A DNA stretch of 13,721 nt from contig CAZARN010000027.1 in NCBI GenBank assembly GCA_964487565.1, positions 1 to 13,721 on the forward strand. The letters run 5' to 3'. Shown here in pieces: positions 1 through 8,291 of the stretch (the stretch's first letter is position 1; every line of letters begins with the position of its first letter). The stretch comes from Phil1 sp964487565 (lineage in GTDB: Bacteria > Bacillota > Clostridia > Christensenellales > CAG-138). Made by a program: the position numbers and the translations under genes. The notes under the pieces were generated by a model, which made no database searches, was not told the DNA's origin, and saw only the letters and a list, made by a program, of their open reading frames with translations.

Positions 1-1
1 T

Positions 2-73
2 ATCGGCGCTGGCAACAACCCGATGGTCGGCATGACCGTCGCGGTGGCCGTTGCCGTGAGCGAAGCAAAATAA
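2..73 (+). CDS. C-terminal fragment of an unidentified protein (cut by window start)
   Basis: Reading from base 2 gives 23 residues (IGAGNNPMVGMTVAVAVAVS, then EAK) and a TAA stop at 71-73. The tail is rich in Gly, Ala and Val and ends hydrophobically. A strong terminator 11 bases after the stop supports a real gene end. I do not recognise the family from so short a piece, and the start lies outside the window. Confidence 0.6.
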   Translation: MGAGNNPMVGMTVAVAVAVSEAK

Positions 74-84
74 ACGCCTGAACC

Positions 85-115
85 AAAAGGGAGCCGTAGG
101 CCGGCTCCCTTTTTT
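85..115. terminator. Rho-independent terminator, probably bidirectional
   Basis: The arms AAAAGGGAGCCG and CGGCTCCCTTTT form a perfect 12-base-pair stem with a five-base loop (TAGGC), followed by a T run on the plus strand. The A run on the left arm gives the mirror-image signal for minus-strand transcripts. It lies between the plus-strand gene ending at 73 and the minus-strand prfB ending at 130, so it can serve both. Confidence 0.9.
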
Positions 116-129
116 GTTATCGCTGCGTA

Positions 130-1231
130 TCAGCTTTGCGCAAGATATGCGTTGATGAAGCTTTCGATATCGCCGTCCATGACGGCCTGGATGTTGCCGT
201 TTTCAACGCCCGTGCGGTGATCCTTGACGAGGGTGTAAGGCTGGAACACATAGGAGCGGATCTGACTGCCCCATTCTATGCGCTTCATTTCGCCCTTGAT
301 CTCCGCCATCTGCTCCATGCGCTCGCGCTCGGCGACCTCGATGAGCTTGCCGCGCAGTATCCTCATCGCCATCTCCTTGTTCTGGAGCTGACTGCGCTCG
401 TTCTGACACTGGACGACTATGCCCGTGGGGATGTGCGTGATGCGGATGGCGGAGCTTACCTTGTTGACGTTCTGTCCGCCAGCGCCGCCGCTGCGGTAGG
501 TATCCACGCGGATGTCGTCCGGATCGATCTCGACCTGATTGCTGTCGTCGTCGAATATCGGCGTAACGTCGAGGGAGGCAAAGGAGGTATGCCGCCTGCC
601 CGCCGCGTCGAAGGGGGAGATGCGCACGAGCCTGTGCACGCCCTTTTCGGCTTTCAGATAGCCGTATGCGTTGTCGCCGTCGACCTCGAAGGTGACGCTT
701 TTTATGCCGGCCTCGTCGCCGTCAAGCAGGTCAAGCTCGCGCACGGTAAAACCGCTGCGTTCGCAATAACGGGTGTACATGCGGTAAAGCATGGAGACCC
801 AGTCCTGCGCTTCCGTGCCGCCGGCGCCGGCGTGCAGCGAAAGGATCGCGTTGTTGGCGTCATAAGGGCCTTTAAGCAGCGCTTCCAGCTTAAGGGCTGT
901 CACAGCCTTGTCGAGGTCTTCAAATTCCTCCGTGATCTCGGGGATAAGGCCTTCATCGTTTTCCTCGTCGGCCATATCCATGAGCACCTCAAGGTCGTCG
1001 GAACGCGCTATCAGTTTGTTGTACTTGTCAAGCTTGTTGGATATGGCCTTCATGCGTTGGTTCACCTTGTTGGCGTTGTCAACGTCATCCCAAAAACCGG
1101 GTTTGCCCATATCTTCTTCAAGCTGCTTCTTCTCCCCGCTCAGCTTGGCGAGGTCAAAGGGACCCACCTGCCTCTTTGAGTGTTACGACCGTGTCGCTCA
1201 GCTTCTGCCGGATCTCATCCGTTTCGATCAC
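130..1231 (-). CDS. prfB: Peptide chain release factor 2, expressed by programmed +1 frameshift
   Basis: RF2 recognises UGA and UAA in the ribosomal A site and triggers peptide release. Codons 1-25 run from GTG at 1231 to CTT at 1159-1157 and are followed by an in-frame TGA. A +1 shift continues at GAC (1155) to the stop at 130, giving 366 residues, close to the known E. coli length of 365. The recognition tripeptide SPF falls at about residues 205-207. The GGQ peptidyl-release motif falls at about 251-253, within SGGAGGQNVNKV. A GTG at 1167 opens a continuous 345-codon frame, but that would drop the conserved N-terminus, so I reject it as the start. An upstream in-frame TGA leaves GTG 1231 as the only likely start; an AGAAGG lies about 12 bases before it, which is rather far. 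The gene lies 90 bases downstream of secA, a pairing known in Bacillus. Confidence 0.95.
1153..1170 (-). promoter_or_regulatory. prfB +1 recoding site: SD-like stretch and CTT TGA C
   Basis: Read on the minus strand, codons 22-26 are GGT GGG TCC CTT TGA, followed by C. The purine-rich AGGTGGG ends three bases before CTT, as AGGGGG does in E. coli prfB. The TGA is codon 26, the same place as in E. coli. In the known mechanism, low RF2 slows termination at UGA, and the tRNA on CUU slips one base to UUU. RF2 thereby controls its own synthesis. Confidence 0.93.
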
Positions 1232-1276
1232 TCTTGCTCACATCCTTCTGTTATTATTTAATATGCGTTGATTGAT

Positions 1277-1293
1277 GGCGAACGGTGTTCGCC
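1277..1293 (-). other. Hairpin in the secA-prfB intergenic region
   Basis: GGCGAAC and GTTCGCC form a seven-base-pair perfect stem with a three-base loop. No T run follows on the minus strand, so it does not look like an intrinsic terminator. It could stabilise or process the secA-prfB message, but that role is a guess. Confidence 0.4.
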
Positions 1294-1321
1294 GCTGCAT
1301 TTAACGGTGTTACGGGAACGG

Positions 1322-4054
1322 CTACTCGTTCCTGCCACAGCAGTTCTTGTATTTTTTGCCGCTGCCGCAGGGGCAGGGATCGTTGCGGCCGGGCTTTTTG
1401 TCCGTGCGCTTGGGCTGGGGCTTCTCCTCGGCGGAGGTCGTGATCGGATTGGCGAGCTGCTCGCGCTTCTGCGGCGCCTGACGGACGGAAACGTGGAAGA
1501 GCGTGCGCACGGTGCGCTCGCGTATGCCCATGACCATCTCGTCGAACATGTCAAAGCCCATGTTGCGGTACGCGACGACGGGATCCTTCTGGCCGATCGC
1601 CTGAAGGCCTATGCCCTGACGGAGCTGATCCATGGCGTCGATATGATCCATCCAGTGGGAATCAACGGCGCGCAGCAAAAGCACGCGCTCGACCTCGCGC
1701 ATGTCAACGCCCGCGGCGCTTATGTCCGCTTCGCGTTTCGCATATGTCGCGTCGACAAGCTGCTGCGTTTTTTCCTCAAGCTCGGCGCGCTCCGAAACAT
1801 CGTGGAGCCTGCCCGTGTAATCTTCGCCCGTTATCTGATAGAGTTCCTTGTAAAGCCCCATCATATCCCAGTCCGCGGCTTTTGCGTGGATGGGCGCGAA
1901 TATCGCAAGCCTTGCGTTTATCGTTTCGCGCACCATCTCCATCACGGAATCGTGTATATCCTCGCCCATGAGCACCTTGCGGCGCTGGGAATAGATTATC
2001 TCGCGCTGCTTGTTCATCACGTCGTCGTATTGCAGCACGTTTTTGCGGATGTCAAAGTTGTGCGATTCGACGCGCTTCTGCGCCGTTTCGATCTGGTTGG
2101 AGAGGATCTTCATGTCAAGCGGGATGTCGTCGTCGGGTGAGAGACGGTCCATGATCGTCTTCACGCGCTCCCCGCCGAAGCGGAGCATAAGATCATCCTC
2201 AAGCGAAACATAAAAGCGGGAGCTGCCCGGGTCGCCCTGACGGCCGGAACGGCCGCGGAGCTGATTGTCGATACGGCGTGATTCGTGGCGCTCCGTGCCG
2301 AGAATGTGAAGCCCGCCCGCCGCGACGACACGCTCATGTTCCTCGTCGGTAATCGTTTTGTATTTCTGATAAGCCGCCTCATATGCTTCGCGCGCGGCCA
2401 GTATGTCGGGATCGTCGGTCTCGGCATGGCCGGTGGCTTCCTCGATGAGGTCGTCCTCAAGTCCGTTTTGTCTCAGCTCGCGCCTTGCGAGGAATTCGGG
2501 GTTGCCGCCGAGGATTATATCCGTGCCGCGGCCGGCCATGTTTGTGGCGATGGTGACGGCGCCGTACTTGCCCGCCTGCGCGACTATCTCAGCTTCCTTC
2601 TGATGCAGCTTTGCGTTGAGCACCTGATGCTCTATACCGCGCTTTTTGAGCATGGAGGAAAGCATTTCGCTCTTTTCAACGGATATCGTGCCGACGAGGA
2701 TCGGCTGACCCGTCGCGTGTATCTTGATTATTTCATCAACGACCGCGCGGAACTTGCCCTGAATTCCGGCGTACACGATATCGTTCGCGTCCTTGCGCAC
2801 GAGGGGCTTGTTGGTGGGTATCTCGATAACGTCAAGCCCGTAAATGGACTGGAACTCCGCTTCCTCGGTTTTCGCCGTGCCGGTCATGCCGGCAAGCTTT
2901 TTGAACATGCGGAAGTAATTCTGGAAGGTTATCGTCGCAAGGGTCTTGTTTTCGCGTTCGACCTTCACGTTTTCCTTTGCTTCAAGCGCCTGATGCAGAC
3001 CGTCGCTGTATCTTCTGCCGAACATCAGGCGGCCCGTGAATTCGTCCACGATGAGCACCTGCCCGTCCTGCACGACATAATCCTTGTCGCGCGTGAAAAG
3101 AGCGTTCGCCTTGAGCGCCTGTATGATGTGGTGGTTGAGCTCCTGATTCTCGGTGGAGGCGATATCGTCAATGCCGAAATAGCTTTCGGCCTTCTCCATG
3201 CCGCGGGCGGTCAGGGCGACGGTGCGCGCCTTTATGTCGCACATATAATCGCCTGATTCGGGCTGATCCTCGCCCATCATAGCCTCCGTTTTGGAAAGCT
3301 TTTCGATGTTTTCGCCGCGTTCGAGCCGCTTGACGAAACGATCCGCCTTTGAATACAGATCGGTGGATTTTTCACCGGAGCCGGAAATGATAAGCGGGGT
3401 CCTCGCTTCATCGATGAGGATGGAGTCGACCTCGTCCACGATGGCGTAATTCAGCTCACGCTGCACCATCTGCTCCCTGTAGACGACCATGTTGTCACGC
3501 AGATAGTCAAAGCCGAACTCGTTGTTCGTGCCGTATGTTATGTCGCAGTTATATGCCTTCCTGCGCTCGTCGTTGTCGAGATCATGCACGATGCAGCCCA
3601 CGGAAAGCCCGAGGAAACGGTATATCTTGCCCATCCACTGCGCGTCGCGCTTGGCGAGATAATCGTTGACCGTGACGATGTGCACGCCGTGGCCTGTGAG
3701 GGCGTTGAGGTAAGCGGGCAATGTTTCGGTGATGGTTTTGCCTTCGCCGGTCTTCATCTCGGCTATGCGGCCCTGATGGAGGGTTATGCCGCCGAGGAGC
3801 TGAACGTCAAAATGCCTTTGGCCGATGGTGCGCACCGCCGCTTCACGCACGAGCGCAAACGCTTCGGGCAGGATATCGTCCGTCGTTTCGCCTTTTTCAA
3901 GGCGCGCGCGCAGCTCGTTCGTCTTCTCGCGCATCTCGTCATCCGTGAGCTTTTGCATCGCGTTTTCGAGCGCGTTTATCTGTTTCACGATAGGATCAAG
4001 CTTTTTCAGTTTGCTTTCGCTGGTGTTGCCCAGCAGCTTATCGATAAAACCCAT
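1322..4054 (-). CDS. secA: Preprotein translocase ATPase SecA
   Basis: SecA is the motor that drives unfolded preproteins through SecYEG at the membrane, using ATP. The protein starts MGFIDKLLGN and has 910 residues, usual for the family. Walker A (MKTGEGKT) lies at about residues 100-107 and the DEVD Walker B box at 207-210, followed by SILIDEARTPLIISG. The C-terminal zinc tail CPCGSGKKYKNCC carries Cys 894, 896, 905 and 906. The frame stays open upstream as far as 4444. I chose ATG 4054 because the family starts at MGFIDK and an AAGAAGG site lies eight bases before it. The minus-strand neighbour prfB follows after 90 bases and may be co-transcribed. Nothing looks truncated. Confidence 0.97.
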   Translation of the reverse strand: MGFIDKLLGNTSESKLKKLDPIVKQINALENAMQKLTDDEMREKTNELRARLEKGETTDDILPEAFALVREAAVRTIGQRHFDVQLLGGITLHQGRIAEMKTGEGKTITETLPAYLNALTGHGVHIVTVNDYLAKRDAQWMGKIYRFLGLSVGCIVHDLDNDERRKAYNCDITYGTNNEFGFDYLRDNMVVYREQMVQRELNYAIVDEVDSILIDEARTPLIISGSGEKSTDLYSKADRFVKRLERGENIEKLSKTEAMMGEDQPESGDYMCDIKARTVALTARGMEKAESYFGIDDIASTENQELNHHIIQALKANALFTRDKDYVVQDGQVLIVDEFTGRLMFGRRYSDGLHQALEAKENVKVERENKTLATITFQNYFRMFKKLAGMTGTAKTEEAEFQSIYGLDVIEIPTNKPLVRKDANDIVYAGIQGKFRAVVDEIIKIHATGQPILVGTISVEKSEMLSSMLKKRGIEHQVLNAKLHQKEAEIVAQAGKYGAVTIATNMAGRGTDIILGGNPEFLARRELRQNGLEDDLIEEATGHAETDDPDILAAREAYEAAYQKYKTITDEEHERVVAAGGLHILGTERHESRRIDNQLRGRSGRQGDPGSSRFYVSLEDDLMLRFGGERVKTIMDRLSPDDDIPLDMKILSNQIETAQKRVESHNFDIRKNVLQYDDVMNKQREIIYSQRRKVLMGEDIHDSVMEMVRETINARLAIFAPIHAKAADWDMMGLYKELYQITGEDYTGRLHDVSERAELEEKTQQLVDATYAKREADISAAGVDMREVERVLLLRAVDSHWMDHIDAMDQLRQGIGLQAIGQKDPVVAYRNMGFDMFDEMVMGIRERTVRTLFHVSVRQAPQKREQLANPITTSAEEKPQPKRTDKKPGRNDPCPCGSGKKYKNCCGRNE

Positions 4055-4088
4055 TGAAAGTACCTTCTTTCCATAATACAACAGCATG

Positions 4089-4118
4089 ATTTTAGCACGA
4101 AAAAGCAACCCTTTGCAA
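4089..4118 (-). promoter_or_regulatory. Candidate secA promoter
   Basis: On the minus strand, TTGCAA (4118-4113) is followed after 18 bases by TAAAAT (4094-4089), a near-consensus pair for the housekeeping sigma factor. It would give a leader of about 30 bases before the secA ATG at 4054, containing the AAGAAGG site. Confidence 0.5.
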
Positions 4119-4314
4119 CGGGGTTGCCGCTTGTTGACAAAATAGTCACATGAAGGGCAAAATGACCGTCGGTTTGCGGGCGTGGACATACGCCCTGCGG
4201 GCGATCGGGCAAATGCCAGTTCCTGACGCGACAGCCGCATGTTTTTACAATGAAACGGGAAAAAACGCCGTGTCTGCAAATGCCCGCGGCGCGAAAAGAA
4301 GCAATTCTTCCTGC

Positions 4315-4342
4315 TGTACAAACGCCCGCTTTGTGTTATAAT
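4315..4342 (+). promoter_or_regulatory. Candidate promoter giving a leaderless transporter message
   Basis: TGTACA (4315-4320) is followed after 16 bases by a perfect TATAAT (4337-4342). The ATG of the next gene is at 4350, so transcription would start on or next to the A of the start codon. No Shine-Dalgarno sequence lies between. The rest of the divergent intergenic stretch (about 4119-4314) shows short inverted repeats and a TTGACA at 4134, but no gene that I can support. Confidence 0.55.
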
Positions 4343-4349
4343 CCGAATC

Positions 4350-5324
4350 ATGAAGAAGAGCAATGAGACCGTAGGGGTGCTTTGCGGGATATTCTCGCAT
4401 GTATTGTTTGCGCTGAGCTTCCTTTTTACAAAGGAAGCCGTCAATGTTTACAGCGCGCTCACCGTGCTGTCGTGGCGCTTTATTTTTGCGTTCGCGGCGC
4501 TCGGCATCTGCGCCCTCACGGGCATAATCAAGGTCAATTTCAAAGGCAGAAGCATAAAGCCGCTGCTTTTCATTGCTCTGTTCCAGCCTGTGCTGTATTT
4601 CATCGGTGAAACCATAGGCATCGATCTCACTACGGCGTCTGAAAGCGGCACGCTGACCACGATGCTTCCGATCGTGACGATCGTGCTTTGCAGCATCATA
4701 ATAAAAGAAAAACCAACCAGACCGCAGGTGGCGGGCATCGTGGTATCGATCCTCGGCGTGCTGATGATCGTGCTCGTCAAGGGACTTGACGCCTCGCTAA
4801 ATATCCTGGGCTATGCGATGCTTGTGCTTGCGATGGTCAGCGACGCGCTCTGCGTCACATTCCAGCGCAAGGCGAAGGATTATTCCGCGGGCGAAAAGAC
4901 GCTTGTCATGGCAGGCGTGGGCGCCGTCGTTTTCACGGGCATGGCATGCGTGGAACACGGCGTCGCGGGTACGATGAACGAATTCATTACCCTTCCTTTC
5001 CGCGACACGGACTTCCTCATCGCGGTGCTGTATCTTGCGGTCGGCTGCCAAACGCTTGCCTTCCTCATGGCAAACCATGCTATCCTCGATATCGGGCCTG
5101 CGCGCTGCACCTCGTTCGCCGGCGTCACAACGGTGGTTTCGGTGCTTGCGGGCGTCATATTCCTCAAGGAATCGTTCTCGCTTCTGCAGGGCGTAGGCAC
5201 GGCGCTGGTGCTTGCGGGCGTGTATACGGCAAACATAAACATCGCGAAGCTTGCCCCGCATTTGCATAACCGCCGCAAGCCAAAAAGCGAGCCTGAAGAC
5301 GCGAACGGGGGAGCGCAGGCGTGA
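4350..5324 (+). CDS. EamA/DMT-family membrane transporter
   Basis: This 324-residue protein has about ten hydrophobic segments arranged as two similar halves, as in the drug/metabolite transporter (EamA) family. The first segment, GVLCGIFSHVLFALSFLF, is followed by TKEAV, a typical first-repeat start. The second half begins near residue 150 (LNILGYAMLVLAMVSDALC). The C-terminal tail is charged and cytoplasmic-looking (RRKPKSEPEDANGG). The substrate cannot be read from sequence; family members export amino acids, nucleosides or other small molecules. The ATG sits eight bases after a TATAAT with no ribosome site, which suggests a leaderless message. Its stop overlaps the next gene's GTG by four bases (GTGA), so the two are probably translationally coupled. 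Confidence 0.85.
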   Translation: MKKSNETVGVLCGIFSHVLFALSFLFTKEAVNVYSALTVLSWRFIFAFAALGICALTGIIKVNFKGRSIKPLLFIALFQPVLYFIGETIGIDLTTASESGTLTTMLPIVTIVLCSIIIKEKPTRPQVAGIVVSILGVLMIVLVKGLDASLNILGYAMLVLAMVSDALCVTFQRKAKDYSAGEKTLVMAGVGAVVFTGMACVEHGVAGTMNEFITLPFRDTDFLIAVLYLAVGCQTLAFLMANHAILDIGPARCTSFAGVTTVVSVLAGVIFLKESFSLLQGVGTALVLAGVYTANINIAKLAPHLHNRRKPKSEPEDANGGAQA

Positions 5325-6082
5325 GCGCTCTGCGATTCGTGTTCATTGCGCTCGGGATACTGGGCGTCGGGGACACGCTTGTGATATCCACCGTATCAAA
5401 CATAAATGCCGGTACGGTTCTGCCCGGCATTTTGGGGCTGCCGCTGCTTGTCATCGGCATATTTTATCCCGCGGCGCAGCGCTTTTTCGCGGCGGGCTTC
5501 GGGGCGTTCGTCAGGTGGCTGCTCATCGCGGGCTATGCCGCGTATGCGCTCATACTGCTCGTCATGGTGCCGTGGATATACGCTGAAGGCCACCGCGCGC
5601 CTGATGCGGGCGCCGATGCGGTGATCGTGCTCGGATGCGGCGTGCGCGGCGAGCGCGTTTCGCTGACACTTAAAAGACGCATGGACGCGGCAATCGAATA
5701 CGCCAATGATAACCCTGAAACGCTCGTTATACTCTCCGGCGGCCGGGGACAGGGGGAGGACATATCGGAGGCTGAGGCCATGCGGCGTTATGCCGTGGCG
5801 CACGGCCTTGATGAGGACAGGATACGGCTTGAGGACAAATCGGACAGCACGTATACGAACTTTTTGAATTCCAAACGCATCATCGATGAGGAGCTTGGCG
5901 AAAACGCAAGCGCGGTGTTTGTCACAACGCGCTTCCACGTCCTTCGGGCGGAGCGCGTGGCGCGTCAGGTGGGCCTTGACGCGCAGGGCCTCGGCGTGCG
6001 CGGCGTGAGCTATATCACGCCGAATGATTATATGCGCGAATCCCTTGTCATCATTTATTATTATCTCACAGGGAGGATATGA
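5321..6082 (+). CDS. Membrane-anchored DUF218 (YdcF/SanA-like) protein
   Basis: This 253-residue protein starts at GTG, seven bases after a GGGGGAG site. Three hydrophobic segments fill roughly residues 4-25, 30-50 and 62-88. A DUF218 domain follows, with ADAVIVLGCGV near residue 100, then ILSGGRGQGEDISEAEAM, LEDKSDSTYTNF and a late VFVTTRFHVLRAERVA. The family binds nucleotide-like ligands through a Rossmann-like fold and is linked to envelope functions such as SanA in E. coli, but the reaction is unknown. It overlaps the transporter by four bases and the next gene's first possible ATG by four bases, so it sits inside one operon. Confidence 0.85.
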   Translation: MSALRFVFIALGILGVGDTLVISTVSNINAGTVLPGILGLPLLVIGIFYPAAQRFFAAGFGAFVRWLLIAGYAAYALILLVMVPWIYAEGHRAPDAGADAVIVLGCGVRGERVSLTLKRRMDAAIEYANDNPETLVILSGGRGQGEDISEAEAMRRYAVAHGLDEDRIRLEDKSDSTYTNFLNSKRIIDEELGENASAVFVTTRFHVLRAERVARQVGLDAQGLGVRGVSYITPNDYMRESLVIIYYYLTGRI

Positions 6083-6084
6083 AA

Positions 6085-6387
6085 ATGGAACAGATGAAAC
6101 GCGAGCCTCTCACGGAGGAGCAGCAGAAGGAAAAGATCGTGCGAAGCTTTTTCAAAAACGGAAAGCTTGAATCGATCCCGTCCAAGGCCTCAAAACGCGA
6201 GGTCATACTCGAGTACATCGCAAAAACCTATTTTGAAAAGGATCGCGTCTATTCGGAGATGGACGTGAACTCGATCCTTCGCGGCTTTTATGAGGACAAC
6301 TGCACGTTGAGGCGCGATCTTGTGGACGCGGGATACCTTTCACGCACGAAGAACGCAAGCGAATATTTGAAGACGGATAAAGCGTAA
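6085..6387 (+). CDS. Small DUF2087-domain protein
   Basis: This 100-residue soluble protein matches the DUF2087 pattern as I know it. It has FFKNGKLESIPSKASKREVI, then LEYIAKTYFEKDRVYSEMDV, NSILRGFYEDNCTLRRDLVD and AGYLSRTKNASEY. The family is often found alone or fused to helix-turn-helix regulators, and the fold suggests a small nucleic-acid-binding module, but its function is unproven. Two ATGs compete. The one at 6079 lies only two bases from GGAGG (6072-6076), while the one at 6085 lies eight bases away, so I prefer 6085. It sits directly between the DUF218 gene and the thioesterase gene. Confidence 0.8.
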   Translation: MEQMKREPLTEEQQKEKIVRSFFKNGKLESIPSKASKREVILEYIAKTYFEKDRVYSEMDVNSILRGFYEDNCTLRRDLVDAGYLSRTKNASEYLKTDKA

Positions 6388-7128
6388 ATGGAAAACGGCG
6401 TTAAAAACACTCTCGAAAAGACCCTGCGCGTGCCGATAAGCGGCTGCGACTGCGGGGCGCGCCTCGGCGTTGCCGATACGTTTTCGCTTTTCATGGATAT
6501 GGCGGCGGAGCACGCGGAGCTTCTCGGCTGCGGCGGCGCGGCGATGGCCGCGCGCGGGCTGTTCTGGCTGACCGTGCGCACGCGCGTGCGCTTCTTTGAG
6601 CGTCCCGCCCTGATGGATGAGGTTACGGCTGCAACGTGGCCCGGCAAACCGGGCCATGTGCGCTGCGAAAGGTTTTATACGCTTTCAAACAAGGATATGA
6701 TGCTTGCACAGGGCCGCACGGAATGGGCCGTGCTCGACAGCGCTTCGGGCAAATTATCCGTGATATCGGACATATACCCCGAAGGGCTGCTCTTTCGGGA
6801 AGATGCCGTGTGCGAGGAGCCGTTCGTCCGCATGAACGAGGATTTTGACGGCGCGCAAAAGCTTGGCGAGTATACCGTGCGCTCGACCGATATCGATCTG
6901 GGCGGTCATATGAACAATGCCGCCTATGTTCATGCGCTCATGGGCGTGTTCACGGCACAACAGCTCAGCGCCATGCGCGTGAGCGAGCTTGAGGTGTGTT
7001 TCCGCGCCCCCTGCTTTGAGGGGGAGACGCTCACGGTGTTCTCAAGACCGTGCGCGCAGGCGACGGAGTTCGCCATGCTGAGGCCTGACGCGAAGGTCGC
7101 GCTCGTTGCGAGGATGAGCTTTCACTGA
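6388..7128 (+). CDS. Acyl-ACP thioesterase (double hot-dog fold)
   Basis: This 246-residue protein resembles bacterial relatives of plant FatA/FatB, which release fatty acids from acyl carrier protein in the cytoplasm. The N-terminal hot-dog half covers about residues 8-140, with a substrate-side helix near TFSLFMDMAAEHAELLG. The C-terminal half holds the active-site signature DIDLGGHMNNAAYV (residues 168-181), with Asp170, His174 and Asn176 in the usual pattern, and later FRAPCFEGE. The ATG follows the preceding TAA without a gap, and only a weak purine stretch lies upstream, so coupling is likely. The 3' end overlaps the convergent dehydrogenase gene by seven bases. Confidence 0.85.
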   Translation: MENGVKNTLEKTLRVPISGCDCGARLGVADTFSLFMDMAAEHAELLGCGGAAMAARGLFWLTVRTRVRFFERPALMDEVTAATWPGKPGHVRCERFYTLSNKDMMLAQGRTEWAVLDSASGKLSVISDIYPEGLLFREDAVCEEPFVRMNEDFDGAQKLGEYTVRSTDIDLGGHMNNAAYVHALMGVFTAQQLSAMRVSELEVCFRAPCFEGETLTVFSRPCAQATEFAMLRPDAKVALVARMSFH

Positions 7129-8291
7129 GCGCCCGCTATGCGCAGGATCACCCTTTCGCACCGCGCCCTGTCGTATATGACAGGCGTGGGATAAACGGGG
7201 TCGGCTTCCATGACGGCAAGCGAAGCCAGACGTCCGACGTCCGCGCCTTTGATGCAATCGAGCTTATCGCCTATACCTATACGCGCGTTCATGGAACGGA
7301 TCGCGGCAATGAAGCACGCTGCGGCTGTTGCGTCGGAAGCGTCTGCGCTTATGCAGGCGACCCTCGCAAGCCTTGCGAGCTTTTTTTGTGCCGCAGCGCC
7401 GTAATCCTCAAGCACATAAGGCAGTATGACGGCGTTCGCGCGCCCGTGCGGGATGCGGTATGCGGCGCCGACGGCATGTGAGATCGCGTGGACATAGCCA
7501 AGCCCCGTGCGCGTGAAGGCTTTGCCGGCAAAAAAAGACGCCTGAAGAAGTTCGCTGCGCGCTTCAATATCGCTTCCCTGTGCATATGCGACAGGCAGAA
7601 AGCTGAATATCGCTTTGACGGCCGCTTCGCAAAGGGCGTATGTTTCGCGCGTATTGGTCAGCACGCAAAGGTACGCTTCGACGGCGTGCGTGAGCGCGTC
7701 CATGCCCGTATCGGCTGTTACGGACGGCGTCAGGCTTAGCGTGAGCCGCGCGTCGAGCACCGCGTACATAGGGAACAGGCACGGATCCGTGATCGCGTAT
7801 TTGCCGCTGCCGCCGGTGAGCACCGCGGCGAATGTGGTTTCGCTTCCCGTGCCGGCGGTCGTCGGCACGGCGATGAGCGGAGGCAGCCTTCGCCTGACAT
7901 TCAACAGACCGCGGAGCCTGAACGCGGGCTTGTCCGGACGCGCCGCAAGCGCAAGCGCGGCTTTCGCGGCGTCGATCGGCGAACCTCCGCCGAAAGCTAT
8001 CATGCTGTCGCAGGCGTTTTGGGTGAAAAGCGCCGCGATATCGGCGGCCATCTGCTCCGTAGGCTCCGAGGACACGCCGGAAAATACGGTGAAGTCCGCA
8101 AAACTGCCGCGCAGCGCGTCCAAAACGCCGTCCGCCAGTCCGCGCTCATAAAGCTTCGGCCCTGTGACGAGCATCGGTTTTTTTGCGCCGCTTGCGGCAA
8201 GCAGCGATGGTATTTCCCTTATGGCGTCCACGCCGCGCACGGGCGTCGGCCCGCCGAGGGGATATACGCGCAGCGCCAATCCCTCGAGCAC
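7122..8291 (-). CDS. Iron-type (class III) alcohol dehydrogenase
   Basis: From GTG 8291 this gives 389 residues of an NAD(P)-dependent Fe-ADH. The nucleotide-binding GGGSPIDAAK lies at 101-110 and PTTAGTGSE at 143-151. Metal ligands fit Asp198 and His202 (GMDALTHAVEAY), His268 (GYVHAISHAVG) and His282 (IPHGRAN), with the usual spacing. The substrate is unknown; relatives reduce aldehydes in fermentation. GTG 8291 has only AGGG as a ribosome site. The frame is open further upstream, and the residues there (KARAFQ) resemble the conserved N-terminus of clostridial relatives (YCRTYQ-type). The annotated start may therefore be too short (see the entry at 8292-8346). The gene converges on the thioesterase gene, leaving no space for a terminator between them. 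Confidence 0.88.
   Translation of the reverse strand: MLEGLALRVYPLGGPTPVRGVDAIREIPSLLAASGAKKPMLVTGPKLYERGLADGVLDALRGSFADFTVFSGVSSEPTEQMAADIAALFTQNACDSMIAFGGGSPIDAAKAALALAARPDKPAFRLRGLLNVRRRLPPLIAVPTTAGTGSETTFAAVLTGGSGKYAITDPCLFPMYAVLDARLTLSLTPSVTADTGMDALTHAVEAYLCVLTNTRETYALCEAAVKAIFSFLPVAYAQGSDIEARSELLQASFFAGKAFTRTGLGYVHAISHAVGAAYRIPHGRANAVILPYVLEDYGAAAQKKLARLARVACISADASDATAAACFIAAIRSMNARIGIGDKLDCIKGADVGRLASLAVMEADPVYPTPVIYDRARCERVILRIAGAQ

Noticed and set aside
136..1179. Long plus-strand frame opposite prfB
   Set aside because: It is the antisense shadow of RF2, which has the GGQ and SPF motifs; the plus-strand product has no recognisable domain.
1268..3256. Plus-strand frames opposite secA (1268-2140, 2285-3256)
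   Set aside because: They are shadows of the secA coding strand, with His/Val/Leu-rich text typical of antisense reading of this gene.
4150..4341. 63-codon plus-strand frame in the secA-transporter gap
   Set aside because: It has no ribosome site, no family pattern, and overlaps the promoter for the next gene.
4055..4444. N-terminal extension of SecA in the same open frame
   Set aside because: SecA proteins start at MGFIDKLL-like sequence, AAGAAGG lies before ATG 4054, and the likely promoter falls inside the extension. No SecM-like arrest motif is visible.
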